From: CAZGLR01 sp964526635
GTDB lineage: Bacteria > Zixibacteria > MSB-5A5 > GN15 > JAAZOE01
Assembly (NCBI GenBank): GCA_964526635.1
Contig: CAZGLR010000005.1
Coordinates: 1-63,682 of the forward strand
Direction of reading: 5' to 3'
Length of the DNA: 63,682 nucleotides
The position numbers and the translations under genes are program-made. The notes under the pieces were generated by a model. That model searched no databases, was not told the origin of the DNA, and saw only the letters and a program-made list of their open reading frames with translations. Positions 1 through 7,738 of the stretch are shown piece after piece (within the stretch, counting starts at the first letter, position 1; every line of letters begins with the position of its first letter).

Positions 1-1015
1 GCGATTCGATGCCCTGATAGTAGGAACCTTCCGGCACGCTGAAGCCCTCGGTAATAATTTTGAAGTGGAAGATCATCGCTTCCATGCTGGTCAACACCTG
101 GCTCTTGGGCGGCAGAACGATCCCGGGAGCATCGGCCCGATACGGTCCCTCCGGCATGCCGTCCATAGCCTGCTTCATAATCTTGAGCGATTCGCGCATT
201 TCAGCCAAACGAATCAGGTAGCGCGAATAACAGTCACCAGTTTTGCCCACCGGGACATCAAAATCGAATTTTTCATAACCTGAATACGGATTAGCCTTCC
301 GGAGATCGTGCTTAATACCGGTCGAACGCAACATCGGACCGGTAGCCGAATAACTCAACGCCTGCTCAGCGGTCAATTTACCAACATTGGTCAACCGTTT
401 AATCCAAATCCGGTTGTTCGACAACAGGTCTTCGTATTCGCGGAATTTTTTGGGGAAAACGTCAAGTATTTTCCTGATCAGCTTGTCGAGATTCGGCGGC
501 AGATCATAAGCCAGCCCCCCCACGCGGAAATAAGTCGACATCATGCGCTGCCCGGCGCAGGCTTCATAGACATCCAGCAGCATCTCCCGTTCGCGGAAGG
601 TATACAGCAGCATCGACATGGCGCCGACATCGAGCGCATGCGTGCCCAGCCAGACCAGATGGCTGTTGAGACGGGTCAACTCGGTGAGGAGTACGCGGGC
701 AAATTTGACCCTTTCGGGAACATCGATGCCCAGCATCTTTTCGACCGCAAGCACAAAACCGAGATTATTGGACATCGGGGCCAGGTAGTCCATCCGATCG
801 GTCATCGGAATTACTTTGTAATAGAGCTTGTCTTCGGCATTCTTTTCGATGCCGGTATGCAGGTACCCAATATGCGGCGTCGCTTTAGTGACAGTTTCGC
901 CATCGAGCTCAAGCTCTACCCGCAGGACACCATGGGTTGCCGGATGCTGCGGCCCCAGGTTGAGAGTCATCGTTTTGAACGCATCGGATCTGGCTGTCTG
1001 GCGGCCGTCGCTCAT
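1..1015 (-). CDS. nuoD: NADH-quinone oxidoreductase subunit D, 3' end beyond window
   Basis: This is the 49-kDa subunit of respiratory complex I, part of the peripheral arm that forms the quinone-reduction site together with NuoB. Translation of the minus strand from the ATG at 1015 begins MSDGRQTARSDAFKTMTLN and contains the family hallmark GPQHPATHGVLRVELELDG near residue 20, then HIGYLHTGIEK and later MDGMPEGPYRAD. The frame stays open to the window edge, giving about 338 residues of an expected 390-420, so the C-terminus lies outside. The start codon overlaps the nuoC stop as ATGA, which points to translational coupling. NuoC and NuoD are separate genes here, not the fused NuoCD of enterobacteria. 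Confidence 0.97.
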   Translation of the reverse strand, partial: MSDGRQTARSDAFKTMTLNLGPQHPATHGVLRVELELDGETVTKATPHIGYLHTGIEKNAEDKLYYKVIPMTDRMDYLAPMSNNLGFVLAVEKMLGIDVPERVKFARVLLTELTRLNSHLVWLGTHALDVGAMSMLLYTFREREMLLDVYEACAGQRMMSTYFRVGGLAYDLPPNLDKLIRKILDVFPKKFREYEDLLSNNRIWIKRLTNVGKLTAEQALSYSATGPMLRSTGIKHDLRKANPYSGYEKFDFDVPVGKTGDCYSRYLIRLAEMRESLKIMKQAMDGMPEGPYRADAPGIVLPPKSQVLTSMEAMIFHFKIITEGFSVPEGSYYQGIES

Positions 1016-1545
1016 TTGGTTAACCTCGGGGGCAAATCTTTATTGTGCGTAAACTCCGGTTCTTCATAGGTCAGCGGGAAGTCTTTCCGATGCGGCCACC
1101 CCTCGAGACCTTCGGGTGTCAGCAGACGGCGCAAATCGGGATGATTATCAAATTCGATTCCGAGCATATCATAAACTTCGCATTCGAGCCAGTCGGCACC
1201 TTGATAAACACCACACAAAGAGTCAATCCCGGGCGTCTCGGTATCCGCAATACGAACCCGAATCAGCACCCGCGTTTGTTTGCTCACGGAATAGAAATTG
1301 TAAACTATCTCGAAGCGATGTTCGAGATCCTCGATCCAGTCAACGCCGGTGATATCAGCCAGGAGCTTGAAATCGGTGGCGGTATCATCGCGCATGAATT
1401 CGGCCAATTCGACAATGATCTCGGGAGCGGCCAGTATCGAGAACTGTTCGCGATGCTTATAGTGGCCGAGAATTTTATCGCCAAAGCGGCCTCTGACCGC
1501 TTCGTAGATCGCATTTTCGACTTTGGTTAGTTCAGCTTGTTCCAT
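1012..1545 (-). CDS. nuoC: NADH-quinone oxidoreductase subunit C
   Basis: This is the 30-kDa subunit of the complex I peripheral arm. The 177-residue product has the usual NuoC size and carries the C-terminal signature: ECEVYDMLGIEFDNHPDLRR, followed by LLTPEGLEGWPHRKDFPL. It sits 28 bp downstream of nuoB and overlaps nuoD by 4 bp (ATGA), in the standard A-B-C-D order. No metal-binding motif is expected in this subunit and none is seen. Confidence 0.97.
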   Translation of the reverse strand: MEQAELTKVENAIYEAVRGRFGDKILGHYKHREQFSILAAPEIIVELAEFMRDDTATDFKLLADITGVDWIEDLEHRFEIVYNFYSVSKQTRVLIRVRIADTETPGIDSLCGVYQGADWLECEVYDMLGIEFDNHPDLRRLLTPEGLEGWPHRKDFPLTYEEPEFTHNKDLPPRLTK

Positions 1546-1573
1546 ATTTCACAAGGTCATGCTAAAAAAATGA

Positions 1574-2101
1574 TTACTTCCCGCCGCCGGAGGAAAGCTT
1601 CGCCAGCCTCTGCGGCACGCGCTCATCTTTACTTTTGACCGATTCCTTCATCACTTTATCGTGCAACCGCATGATGCCATCGATTAACTGCTCAGGCCGC
1701 GGCGGACAGCCGGGGATATAAATATCGACCGGGACGACTCGATCGACACCCTGGAGAATCGCATAATTATTGAAAATCCCGCCACAAGAGGCGCAGGCGC
1801 CCATCGAGATAACCCATTTCGGATTGGGCATCTGGTCATACAATCGCTTGACAATCGGGGCCATCTTGTTGGACACCCGGCCGGCCACAATCATTAAATC
1901 CGCCTGGCGCGGCGAAGGCCGCATGACTTCCATACCGAAGCGGGATAAATCAAAATGCGAGGCGAACGTCGACATCATCTCAATCGCGCAACAGGCCAAA
2001 CCGAAGCCAAACGGCCACATCGATGACTTGCGCGACCAGTTGACCAGATAATCGACTGTCGTCAGGATGATGGAATCAGGAATCTTTTCCTCTAATCCCA
2101 T
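1574..2101 (-). CDS. nuoB: NADH-quinone oxidoreductase subunit B
   Basis: This is the PSST-type subunit that carries iron-sulfur cluster N2, the last electron carrier before quinone in complex I. The 175-residue protein has the paired cysteines C37 and C38 in GLACCAIEMM, C103 in MGACASCGGIFNNY and C132 in IPGCPPRPE. The spacings (65 and 29 residues) match those between the N2 ligands of E. coli NuoB. The ATG overlaps the end of nuoA by 10 bp, with nuoA ending KWD-stop in another frame. The C-terminal tail is Lys/Ser-rich and ends in SSGGGK. Confidence 0.97.
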   Translation of the reverse strand: MGLEEKIPDSIILTTVDYLVNWSRKSSMWPFGFGLACCAIEMMSTFASHFDLSRFGMEVMRPSPRQADLMIVAGRVSNKMAPIVKRLYDQMPNPKWVISMGACASCGGIFNNYAILQGVDRVVPVDIYIPGCPPRPEQLIDGIMRLHDKVMKESVKSKDERVPQRLAKLSSGGGK

Positions 2102-2448
2102 TTCAAAGCTCCCGCGCGTAAAATGTAGATATAGCCGACCAGCAAAATGCCCACAAAGACCAGCATCTCCACCAGAAGAAACAGCGTCGGCTCATTAAAA
2201 ATGACCGCCCACGGATACAAAAAGACGACCTCAATATCAAAAATGATAAAGAGGATGGCAATCATGTAGAACTTGATGGAGAAACGGTCCCGGGTATCAC
2301 CGACCGGCTCTATGCCGCTTTCATACGGTGTATCCTTACCGGTGACTTTGGTTCTCCGGCCAAACAGCCCGGAGATTATTAAAAAGGCCAATCCGGCGCC
2401 GCCGGCAAAGACCAGCATCACCAGTATCGGAAAGAATATATCAAACAT
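2092..2448 (-). CDS. nuoA: NADH-quinone oxidoreductase subunit A
   Basis: This is a small membrane subunit of complex I. From the ATG at 2448 the product is 118 residues and begins MFDIFFPILVMLVFAGGAG. It has three transmembrane helices (about 4-26, 60-80 and 87-110) and the conserved loop YESGIEPVGDTRDRFSIKFY between the first two. An in-frame TTG further upstream would add a non-hydrophobic extension, but the ATG is preceded by AGGTAGGA at good spacing, so I chose it. It is the first gene of the nuo operon. Confidence 0.95.
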   Translation of the reverse strand: MFDIFFPILVMLVFAGGAGLAFLIISGLFGRRTKVTGKDTPYESGIEPVGDTRDRFSIKFYMIAILFIIFDIEVVFLYPWAVIFNEPTLFLLVEMLVFVGILLVGYIYILRAGALKWD

Positions 2449-2478
2449 CGCTATCCTACCTGACAGTTGAGGGGCATG

Positions 2479-2505
2479 GTAATACATCCGACCCGGCCCT
2501 GTCAA
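2479..2505 (-). promoter_or_regulatory. possible promoter of the nuo operon
   Basis: On the minus strand a perfect TTGACA (2505-2500) is followed by TATTAC (2484-2479), about 30 bp before the nuoA start. The 15-bp spacer is shorter than the usual 16-18, so this is only a candidate. Confidence 0.3.
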
Positions 2506-2661
2506 CAGTATTTTGGCCTGTTTGAGGCCGCCGGATAACCTCAACCGACAGCTATCTTACTGCCTGTAACAGAGTTTTCACGGGAAAGGTTTCCTTGTCC
2601 GAAATTTGTTATTTGTATTATCATATTATGCCGACCAGCACCCCAAAACGCCCTCCGCGCC

Positions 2662-3702
2662 CTATTGACGGCCACTTACGCGAATATGGTTCGAAAAAAT
2701 CCAGCCGCGACCGCGACGATACACCTCAAGCCGATAAATCCCCGGCCGATCAATCGGCCATGAACCCCCACACCCCACCACCTCCTTCACGACTCGGCCA
2801 TCGCCAATCAACCGGATCAGCCCACGGCGCGGGAGATGTATGTTTACCGTGCAACCCGGTCGCCACGGAATAGCATCACCGCACACCCCGACCGCATCGC
2901 CGTTTTGCATTTCAAAGGCAAATCCCGCCGCATCGCCCCATTTGTAATTGGACACAAACACCCGGCAACCCCGAAGCGCACTCAAAAGCTGCCTTTTGGC
3001 GGTCTCGAAATCGCGTGATAACGATTCCCGCAGCATAACATGGGTGCGCAGGGTCTTAAATTGTACCTTGTAGGGAAAAATTATCAGTCGGACGAGACCA
3101 GCCCGATACCGGAAACCGTGAGCATCGGCCGACGCTATCCCCACCACCGGATGGTCGGCATTGTACTCATCCCAGGTATGCAACACCCGCCGGGTCGGGG
3201 CCTTGAGTGAACGGCGCGGTGAAAAAATCATCTTTATCTTATTGTACGACTTGAGGTTTTCCATCCATTCCGACATCTGATTCCAGATTTCAATGCCGTC
3301 GATTCCATCGAGTCGGCCGGCTGTCCAGGGATACGAACGGTACCGGACATCGCGTCCGCGGATTTCATCGGGATGCGCAATAATCCCCAGGGCGCCATCG
3401 CGAGCAGCTGCCTCGACATATTCAGGCGCAGACAATTGAGCCGGATAGACAGTGTTGTTATCAAAAATCAGGTAATGATTACAATCATCGGTATCATTGT
3501 GTTCATACCCGATCAGGACCAGAAGATTGTCGTAAAACCCCTCTTTGCCGTCGTGCCTCGACTGCAATGTCATATGATCGGCAAACATCAGAAAATCCAG
3601 CCCGAGTTCATTGCCGATTGCGGCAATCTCTTCATGCGATTTGGTGCCATCGGAATCGGTGGTATGGACATGAATGATCCCGGTCGCGACATGATATTTC
3701 AT
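2662..3702 (-). CDS. PHP-domain metal-dependent hydrolase (CehA/McbA-like)
   Basis: A 346-residue protein with a polymerase-and-histidinol-phosphatase (PHP) domain. The metal-binding motifs are visible in order: HVHTTDSDGT (residues 12-21), FADHM near 41, a YEHNDTDD stretch, AHPDEI near 114 and SADAHGF near 195. The segment DGIDGIEIWNQ is typical of CehA/McbA-type PHP hydrolases. The last 120 residues look beta-rich and may be a separate domain. No signal peptide is present, so it is probably cytoplasmic. The start overlaps the stop of the MFS gene by 4 bp, so the two are probably co-translated. The substrate cannot be predicted. Confidence 0.85.
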   Translation of the reverse strand: MKYHVATGIIHVHTTDSDGTKSHEEIAAIGNELGLDFLMFADHMTLQSRHDGKEGFYDNLLVLIGYEHNDTDDCNHYLIFDNNTVYPAQLSAPEYVEAAARDGALGIIAHPDEIRGRDVRYRSYPWTAGRLDGIDGIEIWNQMSEWMENLKSYNKIKMIFSPRRSLKAPTRRVLHTWDEYNADHPVVGIASADAHGFRYRAGLVRLIIFPYKVQFKTLRTHVMLRESLSRDFETAKRQLLSALRGCRVFVSNYKWGDAAGFAFEMQNGDAVGVCGDAIPWRPGCTVNIHLPRRGLIRLIGDGRVVKEVVGCGGSWPIDRPGIYRLEVYRRGRGWIFSNHIRVSGRQ

Positions 3703-5051
3703 CGGTGGTGTATCCTCTGCCGCTTGAGATCAGGGACTTTGCGGAAGAGAAACAGCCCGAAAGCCATCATAATTGCCAGCGAGATAATCGCCATCCGATA
3801 TGGCAACAGGCGGGCATCGACCATCCCCAGGTTCAGTACATCAACCACCGCACTGCCGACAGCCCGGGTCGGCCAGAACAGATACACGACGATGCCCCAG
3901 ATCATGGGGCCGACAATAGCGGCTGAGCGTCCCGACAGTGTATACAAGCCGAAGAATTCGCCCAGTTTTTCCGGTGGGGAAAGCTGCATGAGAAGCGGCC
4001 GCGATACCGCCCAGACACCGCCGAGTAAAATGCCGACGATCGGGCCGGAAATCCAGGTGATGATGTCTATAGTATTGAAGGCGAACACCATCAGAATCGC
4101 GATCCATCCGAGTACAATCCCGAACAGCACCCGTTTGGGCGACAATTTATCAGCGAGCCATCCGAGCGGAAATGATCCAATCACGGCGAACACGGTCGAG
4201 AGAATCAGGAAGATCGTCTTTTCGCCGGCATCCATGCCAAGGACAGTCTCGGTGAATACGCCCATGAAGATAATCACTGTGGCGATAGCATCCTCGAAAA
4301 AGAAATCGGAGACCAGAAAGCGCAGCAGGCCGGGGTATTTTTCGGTCGCTTTGAGCGAGCGCCAGACATCGCGGTAGGCACGGCCAAGGGTCCGTTTGTT
4401 GTCAGTCGGCCCTTGCGGCGGCCGGGGCCGTTCGCGAACAAAGAGAAAGATCGGAATCGCAAACAGCGCGAAAAAGATAGCCGTCGGCAGAAACGCTCCC
4501 GACTTGCCGGCGCCACCGAGAAAGGGCACATCGAACCCGAATACCTCCCCGGTGACAAACGGCAAGACCACAATCATTCCGACTATCGAGCCGACATACC
4601 CCAGCGCCACACCGAAGCCGGATACTGTGCCGACATTGTCCGGCGTCGAGACTGAGTCAAGCAGGGCATTGTAGAATACAATTCCGCCCTCGTAGAAAAA
4701 ATTGGACAGACCGAACAGGATGAGAATCGTGAACAGATACCCCGCCGGGAGAATTGAAAATCCCAGCACGCAGGCAATTGTCATCCCGGTGAAGAAGAAT
4801 AAATACGCGAGTTTGCGCTGACCGCCGCCGGGAGCATCCGAATAATACCCCAGCGCCGGCATCAGGATCGCCCCCAGCAGCATCGACGATGAATACGCGA
4901 TCGAGTAGTGAATATCCTGATACCCCAGATCAATAATCAGCCACGCCGAAAAATACAGCGAGAGGATATTCATCGAGTACATCGTGTTGGCGAAATCATA
5001 CAGCCCCCACGAGAGAACATCGCGGCGAAATAATGTCGAGAAATGGCCCAT
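3699..5051 (-). CDS. MFS transporter, Atg22/UMF1-like
   Basis: A 450-residue inner-membrane transporter with about twelve hydrophobic helices in two halves. The N-terminal sequence LSWGLYDFANTMYSMNILS is characteristic of the UMF1 (Atg22-like) branch of the major facilitator superfamily. A central cytoplasmic loop (RPRPPQGPTDNKRTLG) divides the halves. Substrates of bacterial members are mostly unknown; the yeast relative exports vacuolar amino acids. I used the ATG at 5051; an in-frame TTG three codons upstream is possible, and neither has a convincing ribosome-binding site. The stop overlaps the PHP hydrolase start (ATGA), which suggests linked function. Confidence 0.9.
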   Translation of the reverse strand: MGHFSTLFRRDVLSWGLYDFANTMYSMNILSLYFSAWLIIDLGYQDIHYSIAYSSSMLLGAILMPALGYYSDAPGGGQRKLAYLFFFTGMTIACVLGFSILPAGYLFTILILFGLSNFFYEGGIVFYNALLDSVSTPDNVGTVSGFGVALGYVGSIVGMIVVLPFVTGEVFGFDVPFLGGAGKSGAFLPTAIFFALFAIPIFLFVRERPRPPQGPTDNKRTLGRAYRDVWRSLKATEKYPGLLRFLVSDFFFEDAIATVIIFMGVFTETVLGMDAGEKTIFLILSTVFAVIGSFPLGWLADKLSPKRVLFGIVLGWIAILMVFAFNTIDIITWISGPIVGILLGGVWAVSRPLLMQLSPPEKLGEFFGLYTLSGRSAAIVGPMIWGIVVYLFWPTRAVGSAVVDVLNLGMVDARLLPYRMAIISLAIMMAFGLFLFRKVPDLKRQRIHHR

Positions 5052-5186
5052 GATGATCAAGTATACTTTGACGCATGCTGGTCTGCCAAGTTGAATTTAA
5101 TGCCGACCAGGCGGGCTGTTTTTGTGCAACTAAATGGCGATTTGGCCGTCTTATAAACCAGCACAACAGTTTCCGCAGGAGGAATA

Positions 5187-5753
5187 ATGAAAACAACTAT
5201 ATCGCTTTTATTTGCTGTAGCTTTATTTCTGGCGATTCCATCATCGGCCAATGCGGTTGAAAATATCGACCTGGGCTATAATCACAGTTCATTCGACGGC
5301 TTCGATGTCGAGATCATCCGCCATACTGTCTATATCACCCAGCCGGATGTCAACGACGATGAAGTCTCGATTACCCGAGAATATGAACTTTTTATCAATG
5401 ATGAACCGGTGAAGCTGACTGATGATCAGCGTCTTCTGGTCAAAGACTATTACGACGGCCTCACCTACATCTATGACAAAGCCAAAACGATCGGCTGGGA
5501 GGGTGCGAAAATCGGAATCGAGGGCGCCAAGATCGGGCTGTATGCCCTGGCCGCGGTCGGCAAGATGCTCCTGACCAGCTACACCGAGGAAGAGATGGAG
5601 GCCGATATCGAGGCTGAAGCGCAGAAAATCGAGGCCAGGGCCGAAGTGCTGGAAGAAAAAGCCGAGGAGCTTGAAAAAGTCGCCGAGGAACTTGAAGAAA
5701 TTTTCGAGGATATGCTCATCGCTATCCCCGAATTACAAGAACTTGATTGGTAG
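5187..5753 (+). CDS. exported protein with coiled-coil tail, DUF2884-like (copy 1)
   Basis: A 188-residue protein beginning with a clear signal peptide (MKTTISLLFAVALFLAIPSS, cleavage after ANA), so it is exported. A good ribosome-binding site (AGGAGGAATA) precedes the ATG. The centre contains INDEPVKLTDDQRLLVKDYY and then EGAKIGIEGAKIGLYALAA, a pattern like DUF2884/YggN proteins as I remember them. Residues 130-175 form a very acidic Glu-rich coiled coil, ending IFEDMLIAIPELQELDW. The next gene encodes a paralogue with the same tail, so the pair arose by tandem duplication. A TATAAA sits at 5152. Function is unknown. Confidence 0.85.
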   Translation: MKTTISLLFAVALFLAIPSSANAVENIDLGYNHSSFDGFDVEIIRHTVYITQPDVNDDEVSITREYELFINDEPVKLTDDQRLLVKDYYDGLTYIYDKAKTIGWEGAKIGIEGAKIGLYALAAVGKMLLTSYTEEEMEADIEAEAQKIEARAEVLEEKAEELEKVAEELEEIFEDMLIAIPELQELDW

Positions 5754-5784
5754 TCAGTCGCTTACACGCATGCATGAGGACGGG

Positions 5785-5817
5785 AGAGCCGGATAACCGA
5801 GATTCGGCTCTTTTTTT
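5785..5817 (+). terminator. rho-independent terminator after copy 1
   Basis: AGAGCCGGAT (5785-5794) pairs with ATTCGGCTCT (5802-5811) across a 7-nt loop, with one G-T pair, and the right arm runs into seven T residues. It lies 32 bp after the stop of the first paralogue, so the second paralogue may be transcribed separately or by read-through. Confidence 0.85.
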
Positions 5818-5897
5818 ATGCCTGCGCTTGCGGCAACCTCTCCCCCGCGTTTCTCATCAAAGATATAGCTAAGAATCGACTCCGAAGGAGGATTATT

Positions 5898-6662
5898 ATG
5901 AGACGGTTTTACCTTCTTATCGCCGCCCTGTGTATCTTGATCGTGCTGCCGGTTATCAGCCGGGCCGAGGAATCATCGCGTCGTTCGTATAAAGACGTCT
6001 ATGTCGATCATAAGAAAATCGAAAAGGAAATGCGCGAAGCCGAGCGCAAACTACAGCAAGCTCAGGTGAAACTCGATGCCAAACGCTGGTATACTCCGGT
6101 CCCCGGCAATCGTCATTTCTATTTTGGTGATCATAACTGGATTATCAGTGACGGCGTGCTGGACGATTTTCATATCGAAGTTGAGGATGAAGTCGTCTAT
6201 ATCGAATCCGATTTTTCCGAAGATCTGGTCACGATCACGCCCGATCGTGAACTCATGGTCAACAACCGCCGCGTCGATCTCAGTCCCAAGCAACAGCAAC
6301 TGGTAACGGAATTTTACGACGGTCTGATGGAGCTGGATGCCGAAGTTGATATTGTTGCCGAGGGCGCCTATGGCATCAGTATGCGCGGCGCCGAAATAGG
6401 CCTGGCCGCCGCGGCCCGGGCGCTGGAGCGTATGTCGTACAAATTCGATCTCGACGATGCCGATCTCGATGATCTCGAGGAACTGGAAGAAATCGAAGAG
6501 CAGATCGAGGCCGAGATTGAGGCGCATGAGGCGGAACTCGAAAAAGAGAGCGAAACCCTTGAGGTCAGGGCCGAAAAGCTGGAAAACCGAGGCGAACGCC
6601 TTGAAGAGTTGTTCGAGGATATGTTAATCGAGATCCCGGACCTTGAGCGTTTGGATTGGTAG
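5898..6662 (+). CDS. exported protein with coiled-coil tail, DUF2884-like (copy 2)
   Basis: A 254-residue paralogue of the preceding gene. It has a signal peptide (MRRFYLLIAALCILIVLPVI, cleavage near SRA) and an N-terminal charged helix (VDHKKIEKEMREAERKLQQA) absent from copy 1. The shared core follows (VNNRRVDLSPKQQQLVTEFY, then AEGAYGISMRGAEIGLAAAA). The tail is a long acidic coiled coil ending LFEDMLIEIPDLERLDW, nearly identical to the copy 1 end. The ribosome-binding site is GAAGGAGGATT. The conserved last 18 residues suggest that the C-terminus makes a specific contact. Function is unknown. Confidence 0.85.
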   Translation: MRRFYLLIAALCILIVLPVISRAEESSRRSYKDVYVDHKKIEKEMREAERKLQQAQVKLDAKRWYTPVPGNRHFYFGDHNWIISDGVLDDFHIEVEDEVVYIESDFSEDLVTITPDRELMVNNRRVDLSPKQQQLVTEFYDGLMELDAEVDIVAEGAYGISMRGAEIGLAAAARALERMSYKFDLDDADLDDLEELEEIEEQIEAEIEAHEAELEKESETLEVRAEKLENRGERLEELFEDMLIEIPDLERLDW

Positions 6663-6728
6663 ATGGTCTGCAGATCGGAATCACGCAATTTGGCAGGCCG
6701 AATCCTCGAAATCATATTGGTCGAAGCC

Positions 6729-6810
6729 CTGCCGGTCGTAGGTCGAAATCCCTTGCCCCGCAAGCGTACGCGCGCGGGGTGCGGAGCGAAGCGGAGCAGG
6801 TTTCGACGTT
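6729..6810 (-). repeat. dispersed stem-loop repeat, inverted copy
   Basis: Read on the minus strand this segment starts GTCGAAACCTGCTCCGCTTC, passes through a GC-rich self-complementary middle, and ends AAGGGATTTCGACCTACGAC. The ends match those of the copies at 7032 and 34158 in reverse orientation. The GC-rich middle differs from the other copies, as expected if ends and folding are conserved. A further fragment (CAGGTTTCGACATG at about 6871) follows, next to the small palindrome ACGTCTTTAGACGT at 6848-6861. Confidence 0.7.
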
Positions 6811-6923
6811 AAATTTGCGATATGATATTCTAAGAATGGGATGCACCACGTCTTTAGACGTAGGTTAGAACAGGTTTCGACATGCACGGCCCTCGGCCCC
6901 GCAAAAGGTGGCATTAAGATTAT

Positions 6924-6943
6924 CACACCGCTGAAGCGGTGTG
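6924..6943. repeat. perfect short palindrome between repeat copies
   Basis: CACACCGCT (6924-6932) and AGCGGTGTG (6935-6943) are perfect inverted arms around GA. No T-run follows on either strand, so it is not an obvious intrinsic terminator. It lies in the 514-bp gene-free stretch 6663-7176, which otherwise holds only the repeat copies described here. Confidence 0.6.
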
Positions 6944-7031
6944 GTACCCGATGCAGGTTTAATTTAATTCCATAATCTGATGTGATCTTAAGCGACTTTC
7001 ATTATCCGATTCAAAATTTACGATTTGGTCT

Positions 7032-7163
7032 ATTTTGTCGAAACCTCCCTCGCTGCGCTCGGGATCGCTCGCGCCTACGGCGCTCTCGACAAGGGATTTC
7101 GACCTACGACGCGGCAGGGATTTCGACCTACACGCGGCAGGGATTTCGACCTACGACGCAATA
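7032..7163 (+). repeat. dispersed stem-loop repeat with three tandem tail units
   Basis: The first 45 bp (7032-7076, beginning ATTTTGTCGAAACCTCCCTC) are identical to 34158-34202. A hairpin GCGCC-TAC-GGCGC follows at 7071-7083. Then come three tail units of about 24 bp, each with AGGGATTTCGACCTAC. GTCGAAA at the front and TTTCGAC in the tail are complementary, so a transcript could close into one long stem. Short spurious reading frames across it are not credible genes. Confidence 0.8.
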
Positions 7164-7176
7164 ATTTTATTACAAC

Positions 7177-7725
7177 TCACAACCCCAATACATTGCGGAT
7201 GTCAAGCATCGCCTCCCGGATCAACTCCAGAAACTCCGGCAGCTCCAGGCCGATATTGCTGCAAGCGGCGATATTCTCGCGGGTCGCTCCGGCCGCGAAC
7301 CGTTTTTCGTTAAAACGGCGCAGCATGAACTCGGTATCGAAACCATCGAGCTTTTTCGACGGATGCATCAACGCACACGCCACGATAAACCCGGTGGTCG
7401 GATCGGTGGCAAACAGGGACCATTCGAAGCGCGTCTCACATGGCTCATGGCCGGGATGGCAGCGAATGGCACGGATCATCTCCGGCGGCAGATCAAAGGG
7501 CTTGAGCCAGTCTTCGGTGATGAAGGTATGCTTCTCCGGCTTCTTGACTGTCTTGTCGTAGTCGAGATCATGCAAAAGCCCGGTCAGACCCCATAGTTCG
7601 ACATCCTCGCCGAAATGTTTCGCGAGCTGTCGCATCCCCGCCTCGACCGAATAGATATGCTTACGGAGGTTGACGTTCTTGATTTTCTGTTCCATCATGG
7701 CGGCGGCATCGTCGCGCGAGATCAT
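7177..7725 (-). CDS. HD-domain phosphohydrolase
   Basis: A 182-residue cytoplasmic protein of the HD/HDIG family of metal-dependent phosphohydrolases. It contains KHIYSVEAGMRQLAKHFGED, LTGLLHDLDYDKT (the HD pair) and IRCHPGHEP. The C-terminal half is alpha-helical. A ribosome-binding site (TGGAGG) lies 8 nt before the ATG, and the gene begins 13 bp after the outer-membrane protein stop, so it closes the long minus-strand gene run. The substrate is unknown; relatives are often annotated as putative nucleotide hydrolases. Confidence 0.85.
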   Translation of the reverse strand: MISRDDAAAMMEQKIKNVNLRKHIYSVEAGMRQLAKHFGEDVELWGLTGLLHDLDYDKTVKKPEKHTFITEDWLKPFDLPPEMIRAIRCHPGHEPCETRFEWSLFATDPTTGFIVACALMHPSKKLDGFDTEFMLRRFNEKRFAAGATRENIAACSNIGLELPEFLELIREAMLDIRNVLGL

Positions 7726-7738
7726 AATCGAACCTCCA

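Noticed and set aside
308..1069. Long plus-strand reading frame opposite nuoD
   Set aside because: It is the antisense shadow of nuoD; the minus-strand translation carries the conserved family motifs.
6368..7164. Small frames translating to repeated STYDRQGF or FRPTTG peptides
   Set aside because: They arise from the nucleotide repeats in the gene-free stretch and are out of phase with each other, so they are not genes.
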